Under the pieces are notes generated by a model, which was given only the letters and a program-made list of their open reading frames with translations, ran no database searches and was not told where the DNA came from. Positions 35,762 to 46,372 of a stretch of 64,000 nucleotides of DNA are shown here, one piece after another (positions within the stretch are counted from its first letter, which is position 1; each line of letters starts with the position of its first letter). Origin of the DNA: Spisula solida (Eukaryota; Mollusca; Bivalvia; Venerida; Mactridae); the NCBI GenBank assembly GCA_947247005.1, contig OX365948.1, forward strand, positions 14,559,455 through 14,623,454, read 5' to 3'. A program made the position numbers and the translations under genes.

Positions 35762-36204
35762 TTAGATTCAAACCACGTACTACGGAGTCAAAATGAGGAA
35801 TCCAACACCAGTACAGGACTGCTATCCTCGGTGCAACAGAAAAATAGATCATGTTAATGGAAAGTTTCATAATGATTAGATCCCGTACACAATGCAATGT
35901 TTTCCTTCAGTCGATTGCTTGTTAGTTGGTGTTTGCTTGCGAGAGTTCCAACATAGGTTAAGATCATGGAAGATATAAGTTTAAATCGGAACAGAGTCCT
36001 GGGAAGTGCATACTTGAGCTGAAATAAAAGGAAAGTATAGTATACGAAACGTCAGAGCAAATTACAACATTGGTGTTTTAAAATAAACATTCCGCTGCTT
36101 AAATTTGTTCACTTCAAGTGAATCACATGAATATTTACAAAAATGTGATTAAAAACTTAGAGTCGTGTGAAATCGACATCCACTTTCGTGCGAAGTATAG
36201 GGGG

Positions 36205-36954
36205 CTATATCCGCCATATGGTGTCTACCATTGGTGAATATCGATGGCACCGTCCAATATATAATTTAGATCAAACATCAAATGCACTAATGGAAATTAC
36301 TAAAAAAAAACCGTACGCAAACTTATTATCAATTACTATATGTATATACTTTAAACTTCTGTTACCCATGTGCGTGTTTATGTTCTTAAATGATGTAAAA
36401 TGTGTCGTAAAAAATAAAACCTGACCAAATAAAGAATACTTTAGTGTGTGTATTGGCATCAGGGGCAAAACGTTGCTTGGTATTATGGTAAATTCTGAAA
36501 ACAGCTTTGAACTGTAGTCTGAATATTTTTTCTTGGAACTGTAGCCATAATTGCAAATTGAAAGAAAATGTCATATAAGTGCCATGTATTGTTATAATAT
36601 GTATTTTATTTGTTGCGAAATTGCCTCCGGTGTTCCCGGAAGGTGTAAACATGACTCTTCAATCACACATGGAGTAGATAATACCAGGAAAACGAAAAGG
36701 CTTGATACTGTAGTCCGCTCTCACACAAATTTTTTCCAAGGTTTCTCAGGGTAATTGAAAAAACAGTCAAGCTACGAAGAAATATACTATATATGGCGGA
36801 ACCCTTATATTTTTTCCCTTAGCGTGGTCTATATTTCATAGAAATTGGTGAAGAAATAAAATACTTATGCCTATTTTCCTTCGCGAAGTGGAGGTTTTGT
36901 TTACAATTTTCTTCTTTGGACTGTAGTATTTAGTCACGTGGTATTGCCACACTG
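36205..36954 (-). repeat. Right inverted arm of foldback A
   Basis: Reads as the complement of 33564-34330, with small indels and substitutions. Confidence 0.85.
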
Positions 36955-36959
36955 TAAAA

Positions 36960-38465
36960 TGTTGGACCTTTATTATGGTGTCTTTGAAATAGCTAACTGC
37001 ATACATGTTCATGAATTAAATTCCATGTAAAGACATGAACTTTTCTAATGGTGATGAGAACCCCTTTAGTCACCGTTAGTTAAATCACTAATTAGCTGCA
37101 GAACCTATTCAAATTTTGGTTTGTATGTTTCATGTGATTACAATGTAGAGTAATACTGTATCAACTGACCATATAGGAATTTTGTCGAGTCATACATTCT
37201 GTACCCACACATTTGTATATTTTCTTAACTGTCCCCATTTTATGTTTAATTCTAAATTGCTAAGATTCTTTTTCAGTAATTTAATTGTAATGTAATTTTT
37301 GTCATATGAGAACCAATATACGATGTGTGCATGACTTTCTTGAAATTACAATTATGTGCAGGGGAGAGGGGGAACTCTTTGGGAAGCAAGACATATTAAA
37401 AATATAATTATCTGCAGTACAACTACTATTTCAGAATTATGTAGCAGACATTAAAGTTGTTATTAAATGAAGGTGAATGAAGGCGCCAGCGCCACCTTAT
37501 GCTTGCCGTAGGCTCTGAGTATTATATTCTTTCATTGGCAATTTATTCACTTTACTACCAGTAGTCACTCGTAAAGTCTGAATTTTGTATTCCATAATGT
37601 TTCCAAACAGTAGTAATTCAGCATCTTTATCCAAGAATATTACATACTAGACAGCGACCTTAAATGTCCCAGAGTACTCAAATATTCATCTTAATGTAAA
37701 ACTGCCAGACTTTGTATCTTTTGCGGAATTTCCAGAAAATTGGCCAATGTTCGTGTCATTCAGAGACTGACATTCATCGTGTTGTACGAGAGTTGTACAC
37801 GAGAATCTTACACACTACAATCTAAGGTGACTGTTACAGTGAAATGTGACTATAAAGGAAACTGGATATATATATATCATTCTTTGAACTTGGATGTGTC
37901 AAGGAATCTTTTATAGCCACATTTTATAATAAAATCAATCATTATGTTGGTTAGGCTAGATCATATTCTATAGAAATTAAAGGCATGTGTTATGGTTTTC
38001 TTCCTATGGAATAAATAAATATGATACTGGAATTGATAAAAAGTTTGTGGTATAAAGAAGTACTTATATAATGTTGGATATTTAAAACATTTGGAATTCT
38101 ATCATTTAACTGTTGTGTGGTAATATGTAGTTTTTAATTCATTGATCAACGTTTGTGTTTGTATATTTGTGCAGTTTGTTATGAGCATGAATCTGAGGAA
38201 ACAGTTAAGTTCAATTCAATGTTTTCATAATTTTATGTATTGGTTTAGGTTTCTTCAGGTTTCATTCAAAGTTAGTTCAAGAGGATAACTCAAATCTATT
38301 GGTCAATTGTTTGTAAAACCTGTTTTCATTGGCTTAAACAATCTTGCAAGTTTGTTTAGATAAACCACAATCGTTCGGGCGTAACTGTACTTTTAATAAT
38401 GAAATAATCCAGGTAAAAGGGGTGTATTTGGAAAAAAATATGTTTTTGAAATTGTAGCTTACATC
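36960..38465. other. Intron 3, nothing recognised
   Basis: AT-rich sequence between foldback A and the tRNA-like modules. No assignable features. Confidence 0.4.
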
Positions 38466-38545
38466 GTCCTCCATGGCGCAGTAGGCTAAGCTACTTCTTA
38501 TAAAACTAAATAGATTTTTTGCTTGGGTTCGAATCCCACCCATTT
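38466..38545 (+). repeat. tRNA-like module with A and B boxes
   Basis: A box TGGCGCAGTAGG (38474-38485) and a consensus B box GGTTCGAATCC (38526-38536). The interval between them is longer than in a standard class I tRNA, and the acceptor arms do not pair well. A SINE head or tRNA pseudogene is likelier than a working tRNA. Confidence 0.5.
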
Positions 38546-39020
38546 TGAATATTTTTTAAATTTGCTAAATAAAACATTCGCGTGCATGTCTATTTTATAT
38601 ATATTTCTAAAACATATCTATTTCCTTTGTACATTTTGTCTGTATTTTAATCCTTGAAAACACTACCACGTCAAGACAGTTGAACAGAGATATCGGTCAA
38701 CAATTACCCGAACTGTGCTCCCTGTATTACCAGAGTAAACGCTTATTAATGGTGAAGTTTCTACCGAATATTCTTAGAGTGGTGATTCAAATTCTAATTC
38801 CAGCGAAACCAATGATGAAAATAGTTTGTAATTCAACCCGAGTGTCATCTGAGCAAAAAACGAATAAATACAATATCCAGGGTAGGCTAAAATCGTAAAA
38901 TAAACGAAACAAAACAACTTTGTATTTAACCTTAAACATAATTTCATTATTCATTAAGTAATAAAATATATGAAAAAACACTCGTGTATTATGATAATAA
39001 AATTACTGAAAAAGAGTTTA

Positions 39021-39116
39021 GTAGCGGACTCGAACCCACAGCCCATATAAAAAGAATGTTCTGAGTACAGACTAATTCAGAGCATAGATCATCTTAACCA
39101 CTAGGCCACGCTGTCA
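39021..39116 (-). repeat. tRNA-like module with A and B boxes, inverted
   Basis: On the - strand, A box TGGCCTAGTGG (39108-39098) and B box GGTTCGAGTCC (39036-39026), about 60 bp apart, longer than in a normal tRNA. It faces the module at 38466 across about 475 bp. Confidence 0.5.
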
Positions 39117-40010
39117 ACTTGAAAGATAACGTTAATTTATAAGATATATTCATAATAAATTAGAAAAATAACGGTAAATATCGTTTCAACGGTAAATATC
39201 GTTTCAACCTTAGCAAATGAACTCGCCCAAAGGTCATATTTCGAAGGTCGTTGTACATCTATAAATATAAACAGAGTATAACAATAAATGCTTTGAGACA
39301 GTTAAATGTATTTGACCCTTCTTTAGAAGTTTTGGTTGGTAGCTATGGTCTGTCAGTAGACCAAACCATATATGATAGGATGGAGAGTATGCTTAATGAC
39401 CACAGTTCACTTGACAAGGGGCTGACAAACCCTATTATTTTGAGGTCACTGGCCTAGAGCATGAATTACTATTTGATTGCCAATAAGTACCTGTCTGCTG
39501 AGGGCATACACATATTTTACAAATGCCTTGTCATTATTATTTCATGAGGAAAACTTGTATTTATTTATAATGAGTCATTCTCAGTTTTTGAGAGGCAAAC
39601 TTTTTTATCCAAAAAAATGAAATTTTTAATGTCATATTAAAAGATTTATTATCCATCTTCCATATTACAGATTGAAATGGGAACACTTTGATAGCATTGT
39701 GCATTACTGGTATATCTGTGTTGTATTACTGGTATATCTTTGTTGTCTACCATAGTTGATCTCTTGTCCTGTTCCGAATTGCTTTGGTGTAAAACTGTCA
39801 ACTGTATCTTGATGGATGACATGTCGTAGATTCCTGTTTTCTGGAAATCAATCAGTATACAGGCTTTGGGAACTTATGTTTTTCATTCCTGGAATAGAAT
39901 TCTGTACAATGGTTTATCCATTATCTTGACATCCCAAGTCTTTGTGATGTCAGCTCATTCTAACATTGCTGACTGCTGTGTGCTTTAATTTATTTGTACT
40001 CTTTGATTAT
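39117..40010. other. Intron 3, nothing recognised
   Basis: Contains a 20-bp direct duplication (GGTAAATATCGTTTCAAC at about 39172-39208) and nothing else identifiable. Confidence 0.4.
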
Positions 40011-40090
40011 ACAGTACAGTACAGTACAGTACAGTACAGTACAGTACAGTACAGTACAGTACAGTACAGTACAGTACAGTACAGTACAGT
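40011..40090. repeat. (ACAGT)16 pentanucleotide microsatellite
   Basis: Sixteen perfect units, probably highly variable in length. Confidence 0.98.
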
Positions 40091-40136
40091 TGTTATTTTA
40101 TCTTGTCTATATTTATAACCCTGGTTGTGTGTTTTT

Positions 40137-40664
40137 AGCTCACTTGTCACAAAGTGACAGAGTGAGCTTTTGTGATCACTCTTTGTCCGTCGTCTGTCCG
40201 TCCGTTCGACCGTCAACAATTGGGTTGTGTCCTCTCTAGAGGTCACAATTTTGGCATAGTCTTTATGAAACTTGGTCACAATGATCATCTCAACAAAATC
40301 TAGGTCAAGTTCGATATTGGGTTATCCACGGTAAAAAACTAGGTCACTAGGTCAAATCATAGAAAAACCTTGTGTAATCACTAGATGTCACAATTTTAAC
40401 CTAATCTTTATGAAACTTGGTCACAATGATCATCTCAACAAAATCTAGGTCAAGTTCGATATTGGGTCATCTGGGGTCAAATCATAGGATATCCTTGTGT
40501 TGTCACTAGAGGTCACCATTTTAGCCTCATCTTTATGAAATTGGTCACAATAATCATCTCAACAAAATCTAGGTCAAGTGTGAGATCACTAGGTCAAATC
40601 ACAAGGCTTCCATGCTCTACGACGGCAGGTGAGCGACCTATAGGGCCCTTTGGGCCCTCTTGTT
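40137..40664 (+). repeat. GGTCA minisatellite element, hairpin-ended family (copy 5)
   Basis: A full-length copy. The 5' hairpin is AGCTCACT (40137-40144) with AGTGAGCT (40161-40168), and TGTCAC (40145-40150) with GTGACA (40154-40159), with one bulged G. About four units follow. The 3' hairpin is AGGGCCC (40642-40648) with GGGCCCT (40652-40658), then CTCTTGTT. Confidence 0.85.
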
Positions 40665-41353
40665 ATAAGTGGGAGGTATCACGAAGACGCTCGAGGTGTT
40701 ATACCAACACAAACCTAAAGGACCGATATTGCACGATATGCTCGCGGAAATTTATATATTCAACACAAGAACCTTGTTATACAGTCATGCCTAAAGGTCA
40801 GGAACGGGCAAATTCTCTCTGCTATACTAAAATTAGACAAAATTGGTTTCCAGATCAATAAATTACGTTGAACATATTATTCTCGAGTCCCATAATTCAA
40901 AGGGTCATGTCTTCAATCTGGTAGGGGACTTCTGTAGCACCTCAGCTTAGTACTTCTTCCTTGTTAATAATAAATCCGTTATCTGCATAAATTCAAGTTT
41001 TCTAAATCCTGCACTAAGTCTGTTAAATAAAAGTCAAGACAAAAAAAAATCATTTTGTCGAAAAACATCCTGCAAATTATAGATAAGCCCTGTCTGAGAT
41101 TTGGTTAGATTAATTATGGAAATTAGAATTTTATTGAAGAAATGAAAAAATATTATCTGCTGTTTCCCAGGTGGGATGGAAGATTATAAATTTTATTTAC
41201 CATGTGTGAACGTGCTTAGCTGCAGTGTTCATGCTATCCACACTGGTACTAAACTACTAGCAACCTACAGAAGACGTGCAGTTCATGGACCACATCCAAA
41301 CTGAAGATATAAACAGTCGTAGAAGGTGAAACACAGAAGAAGAAGCAATTCTT
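40665..41353. other. Intron 3, nothing recognised
   Basis: No assignable features. Confidence 0.4.
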
Positions 41354-41690
41354 ATTGATGAGGGGGTACATTGCTTTGCTCATGTAGGTTGGTCCGCCAG
41401 TGGACCAAAATTTAATAGTGTCTGTTCAATAACTCTTAGAACCCTTGACCCTATGATCCTCCAGCTTTACATGGAGGTTGGTTAGCAACATTAGATGACC
41501 CCTATATATTTTGAGGTCATTAGGTCAAAGGTCACTGTGACATTTAACATAAAAATGGTTTCTGTTCAATAATTAAAGAATGCTTGACCCTGAGAGTTCC
41601 TCGAACCTGATAAGGAGGTTAGTCATCAACAGTAGATGACCTATTGATTTTAAAGTCAGTAGGTCGAAGGTCAAGGTCACTGTGACCTTC
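41354..41690 (+). repeat. GGTCA repeat, 'TGATGAGGGGGTA' type (second copy)
   Basis: Same order of blocks as 29087-29340, with the GGAGGTTAGTCATCAACAGT unit present twice. It contains three AGGTCA half-sites in tandem at 41514-41534. The 3' CTCTTGTT end is missing. Confidence 0.7.
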
Positions 41691-41963
41691 AACAAGAGTG
41701 TATATCAGTTACCTTCAGTTCATGCTTCCTTTTATGAAGTATTATCTTGAGCTTTATTATATAGATACAAACATCATTGGGATTTAATCAGATTTATTAA
41801 TTTATGCTTCACATAATGACAGGTGATTATAGAGAATCAATAGGTCAGGCAATTACTATAGATGAACTAATTCATGTTAATTAGTAGTAGTAACTAGTAC
41901 TGAAGTATATAGTCATTGCTGTCCATTGTTACAATAAGGCTTTTATATGTCATAGATTAATAT

Positions 41964-42897
41964 CACGGGCGGTAATCACGTGACTTCGTCTTGTATGTTA
42001 AACGAACAATGGCGGACTTTCAACCTCGGTAAGTACCTATTTTTCTTGAAGTTATATGTCTTATAGCCTCGATATCAAAACCTCATATAGCCTATCATAT
42101 GCGCAATGCCTTTTTTTGAACTATAGAACTTAGTTTTGCCTCATAATGTGAATAGATTTCGAGAACACTCATTGAATTTGATCCAGAGTTTCGGCGCAAG
42201 GCCGGTATGTTGCACGCATCGTATAAATTGTTGTCTAATTATCGACAAATAAGGCTCTCTGCTACGAAAAAGGTATAAAATTATATCAAATGTTGGATTA
42301 TATCATGAACGAACCATGTACGGATTTCTTTGGGGTAATATTCGGCAGTATATTTCAATTTTACGAAAGTAGTATGTAAAACGAACGTTTTGGTATTGGT
42401 ATGTCTCACGTACAAAACTCGGTAGGGTTCAGTAAGTTCAGAGTTAGCTCTTTTTAAACATCTTACCATCCCAATTATATGTTTTATATGTCAATTTATT
42501 TTTCAAGGAGAAGTATATTGGTTTTATATAGATGTGTATTCAATTTGGTTTATTTATAATCGATACATAATTATGCTACGTTTGCAACTAAGGACTCGGT
42601 ACACTTTCAATTTAGATTCTGTCAATTTAAAAACGGACATACATTCAATAATTGATCTAATAGCCAAGACACATACTCTTATGCTACTTATTATTTAACC
42701 AGACAAACAAGGACTTTCCATGACACAAACGAGGTATAGCGCAACTTTTAATCAAACAGAAGTATACAAGGGCGACCTTAATGCGAGTAATTTGGCAATG
42801 TTTGTATTTAAATACCATATCGTTACAGTAGAGTTATATTTTAGATTTAAGTTAAAAGGTATTTATTTGAAGGGTAAGATAATCGTTGCAATTAGTT
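41964..42897 (+). repeat. Left inverted arm of foldback B
   Basis: Inverted partner of 44296-45231. An open frame on the - strand (42469-42281, 62 aa) has a near-identical counterpart in the other arm (44726-44914 on +). Over that stretch three nucleotide differences were counted, two of them synonymous. This is too few to argue for coding. Confidence 0.88.
41978..42028 (+). promoter_or_regulatory. Promoter-like block with mini first exon in the left arm
   Basis: An E-box CACGTG (about 41977-41982) is followed 30 bp later by AACAATGGCGGAC, a YY1-type site that includes an ATG. The putative exon ATGGCGGACTTTCAACCTCG (42009-42028) encodes MADFQPR up to a consensus donor GTAAGT (42029). It reads into the element. 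Transcription is inferred, not shown. Confidence 0.45.
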
Positions 42898-43079
42898 TCG
42901 GGGAATTTATGGCCCTCAGGCGCAGATAGGTAATGATGAACGCATAAAAATACATGTTATAACATTTATAATGCGAATTGCATTTAAACTTACTGGTTTC
43001 GAAACTACAATTCAATGAAAAATTCAGATTAGTGTGAATACCCTACCTTATACAAACTTTTTCTTTAAGATATTGTAAT

Positions 43080-43262
43080 TTTAAGATGAAATAAGAATTA
43101 TATTAAGTCAGACAGGGAAGGCAGCACTCAACTCAACCAGCCGAGCACAGAAAACATTAAAAACACACAAATCACTGAAAACACAGCATCCCGTACCGAA
43201 AGTCTGCCGCATCAGTCAGACAAACCAAAACGGAACGAGAGCGAGGTGTCGAGAAAATAAGA
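43080..43262 (+). pseudogene. Possible LINE ORF fragment upstream of the endonuclease
   Basis: An open stretch rich in T, E, N, K and S (SRTESLPHQSDKPKRNE-like) ends in a stop near 43258. The composition suits the linker before a LINE endonuclease, but no motif fixes it. Confidence 0.3.
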
Positions 43263-43680
43263 ACTGGACATTACAAATCACAAGGACAATCTACAACATA
43301 CATATAGTGTATATGCACTTCTGAAAGATACGAAGCAGCCTTGTACTTGAAAACGAAATTGCAAAATGGCACATACAAATTGAACGAAGTTTAACAAAAA
43401 GGCACAATAGCGAAATATTTTTGTTTTACCTTGCACTGCTGATTAATTACTACGCATGATGCCATTCGAGCTCTTTTGTGAAGGTTTTCATAACAGAACA
43501 GCTACATCGTCCTATTTAGTATATCTTCTTCATAACATCAGGTAGGTCCAAAGGAACAGTGAAATCCTGGTTTCTCTGTGGCCTAGCGACTACCAGTAAG
43601 CCCGAGGCACTCTTTGTGTTTTAACAAACTACATTGATAATATAGTTTCCATTAAGAGATGACATGGCTAAAGCATGAGC

Positions 43681-44316
43681 ATTAAATCTAACTTCATTGT
43701 TGTCGGTGACTTCAATAGTCATTCACAACGCTGGGTATATGACCACATGGATAGACGGGGAGAGGAAGTAAAGACCTGGCAAGACGAACACAAGTTGAAC
43801 CTTATCAACCAGCCTGAAAACCTAGCAACAATTTACTCTAGAATATGTCATACAACATCAACCCCTGACCTAGCTTTCTGTACTGATGACATTTAGGGGC
43901 ATATCAAGAGAGAAATCTGTGAACAACTAGGAGGAAGCGACCATTGCCCAGTTCATCTCATAATGGAACACACGGCCTCTACATCATCAAGTCTCCCCAG
44001 ATGGAACTACAAGAAGGCCAACAGGGCCTAATACCAACGTCTGAGTGATGACCTCTGCAAAGACATCAGAGTGGATGGTAGAGACATCAACAAAGTTCTG
44101 AAAGACTTCAATGCATGCATTCTCAACGCAGCACAGAAGGCAATACCAAGAGGGACCAGAAAAGATTGCAAGGCATACTGGAGTGGGGAGTTAGAAGACC
44201 TTCAGACAAAACTTTCGGAAGCCAGGGAGGAAGCAGAAACTAACCCTTCACAAGAAAGCAACCTATCACTGCAGCAAGCCAAGGCCAAATTCCTCAAACT
44301 AATTGCAACGATTATC
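43681..44316 (+). pseudogene. LINE (Jockey-like) endonuclease fragment in the foldback core
   Basis: Codes for FIVVGDFNSHSQRW, the GDFN block of apurinic-type LINE endonucleases, followed by DRRGEEV, a TTSTPDLAF block and LGGSDHCPV, the SDH catalytic block. In-frame stops occur at 43894-43896 (TAG) and 44029-44031 (TAA). The open frame then continues with the linker that normally leads to reverse transcriptase (RWNYKKA, IPRGTRKDCKAYW, QQAKAKFL) and ends at the inner edge of the right arm. It is cut at both ends, so it is a captured piece. Confidence 0.85.
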
Positions 44317-45231
44317 TTACCCTTCAAGTACTGGTAAATGCCTTTTCAACTTAAATCTAAAATATAACTCGACTGTAACGATATGGTATATAAATACAAA
44401 CATTGCCAAATTATTCGCATTAAGGTCGCCCTTGTATACTTCTGTTTGATTTAAAGTTGCGCTATACCTCGTTTGTGGCATGTAAAGTCCTTGTTTGTCT
44501 GGTTAAATAATAAGTAGCGTAAGAGTATGTGTCTTGGCTATTAGATCAATTATTGAATGTATGTCCGTTTTTAAATTGACAGAATCTAAATTGAAAGTGT
44601 ACCGAGTCCTTAGTTGCAAACGTAGCATAATTATGTATCGATTATAAATAAACCAATACACATCTATATAAAACCAATATACTTCTCCTTGACAAATATT
44701 TTGACATATGAAACATATATATGGGATGGTAAGATGTTTAAAAAGAGCTAACTCTGAACTAACTGAACCCTACCGAGATTTGTACGTGAGACATACCAAT
44801 ACCAAAACGTTCGTTTTACATACTACTTTCGTAAAATTGAAATATACTGCCGAATATTACCCCAAAGAAATCCGTACATGGTTCGTTCACGATATAATCC
44901 AACATTTGATATAATTTTATACCTTTTTCGTAGCAGAGAGCCTTATTTGTCGATAATTAGACAACAATTTATACGATGCGTGCAACATACCGGCCTTGCG
45001 CCGAAACTCTGGATCAAATTCAATGAGTGTTCTCGAAATCTATTCACATTATGAGGCAAAACTAAGTTCTATTGTTCGAAAAAAGGCATTGCGCATATGA
45101 TAGGCTATATGAGGTTTTGATATCGAGGCTATAAGACATATAACTTCAAGAAAAATAGGTACTTACCGAGGTTGAAAGTCCGCCATTGTTCGTTTAACAT
45201 ACAAGACGAAGTCACGTGATTACCGCCCGTG
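44296..45231 (-). repeat. Right inverted arm of foldback B
   Basis: The complement of 41964-42897. Its inner edge overlaps the last codons of the LINE fragment, and weak similarity in the left arm just past 42897 suggests the original arm boundary may extend slightly. Confidence 0.88.
45167..45217 (-). promoter_or_regulatory. Promoter-like block with mini first exon in the right arm
   Basis: Exact mirror of the left-arm block: E-box at about 45213-45218, ATG at 45186-45184, putative exon 45186-45167 and donor GTAAGT at 45166-45161. The two blocks point toward each other across the element. Confidence 0.45.
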
Positions 45232-45236
45232 AATAT

Positions 45237-46305
45237 ACCTACTACAATTAAATAAATCTTCCACTGTTTGTAGAGCTGCCAGAAACTTGACTGAACTAGG
45301 GCCAACTTGTTTTGCCTGTCTAATAAAACACTGTAGTGTACTAGAAGTATTAATACTATATAATGATCATGATTTATATCGGCTAGTGATTTCCAGACAT
45401 GAGTCAATGCTACACAAATACTTAATTGTTGTTGGCTAACTTGGTCATGATTTTGACAAAACTCCGAAACCTGGTGGTCAAGATTATATAGCATATATAC
45501 AATGTAATTACAATACGATCTAATCTAGTACACATAAGTCAGTGTGTAAAGATTGGTCAATAATGAAACATAAATCCTCTCGTTTAAGTTTATTATAATT
45601 AGTTGTTGATTTCTTCTATTGCTGGGGCATATTGTATTTCAAAATTACTTTAGGCTTAGTATTCAATATAATGCTTGTAGCAAATTAACTTTGAAAGTTG
45701 AACAAACTGTTATTGTAATCAAATAAAAAGTTTCGCTTGTAGAAATGTTTATATTTGTATCTATTGGAACTAAATTATTTTGATAGTTAATTGGAAAGCT
45801 GTCTTTGAATAAAGACTTATTCTTGAATAAATTGATGAGTATGTATATAGTTTTAAGTAATCTAAGCTTCCAGACTTTAAGGACATTATTTTTATCATGT
45901 CTCTAAATTGTTCTTCTGCAGAAAGGTTCTCACAGTTTATGAACTCTTGTTTATGAACTCTTCCACAAGAACATTTATGGATTTTAAATCCTTGAATATA
46001 ATTGTACTTTACTTCTTAGAAAGTCCATGAATTTGAATTTGCCAAAAAATCCTTCGAAAGTAAGTTAGTCAAAGATCTAAAAATATATCTTTAGATCTTT
46101 GAGTTAGTACTTGAATATTGAAAAACGTTAAGTATTAAAAAATTGCGAATAAGCCTAGAATTAGTTAGCTGTTTGCTTTTTGTTCATTTACTTGTATTTT
46201 GATGAATTCTTGCTTCTTCACCGGATATTCTAAATCCTATTACATTCTCTTTGTGAGAAATTGCCTTCAATTAAGAATTTACCTATCAGTGCAAGTGTGA
46301 AAGTT
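45237..46305. other. Intron 3, nothing recognised
   Basis: AT-rich, no element ends. Confidence 0.4.
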
Positions 46306-46372
46306 AATTTACAATTTATCCAGGGAATTTACAATTAATCCAGGGAATTTACAATTAATCCGGGGGGGGGGG
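46306..46372. repeat. 20-bp triplicate followed by poly-G
   Basis: Three copies of AATTTACAATTAATCCAGGG-like units, the last running into a G run. Confidence 0.8.

Larger units (their letters stand above)
33564..36954. mobile_element. Foldback element A with about 0.75-kb inverted arms
   Basis: The left arm (33564 to about 34330) and right arm (about 36205 to 36954) are inverted copies. Tips read CAGTGTGGCAATAC then CACGTGAC, and the flanks carry an exact 5-bp duplication TAAAA (33559-33563, 36955-36959). Arms have diverged: for example, the right arm has a GGAAAAAATTT insertion near 36729, and open frames starting MFTPSGNTGG (33856 on +, 36652 on -) differ by frameshift, so they are probably not genes. 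The 1.9-kb core holds two nested minisatellite elements and no transposase. A CAG tip with a 5-bp duplication would suit a hAT-related origin, but this is unproven. Confidence 0.85.
41964..45231. mobile_element. Foldback element B with about 0.93-kb inverted arms
   Basis: The left arm (41964-42897) and right arm (44296-45231) are inverted copies that look nearly identical, with only a few differences in the outer 300 bp. Tips read CACGGGCGGTAAT then CACGTGAC. The flanks have an exact AATAT duplication (41959-41963, 45232-45236). The core (42898-44295) holds a LINE endonuclease fragment but no transposase. A CAC tip with 5-bp duplication recalls Transib/RAG-like elements, while long arms recall foldback or MULE elements. 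The superfamily is undecided. Confidence 0.88.

Noticed and set aside
38466..38545. Functional tRNA gene
   Set aside because: A and B boxes are good, but the spacing is too long and acceptor arms do not pair.
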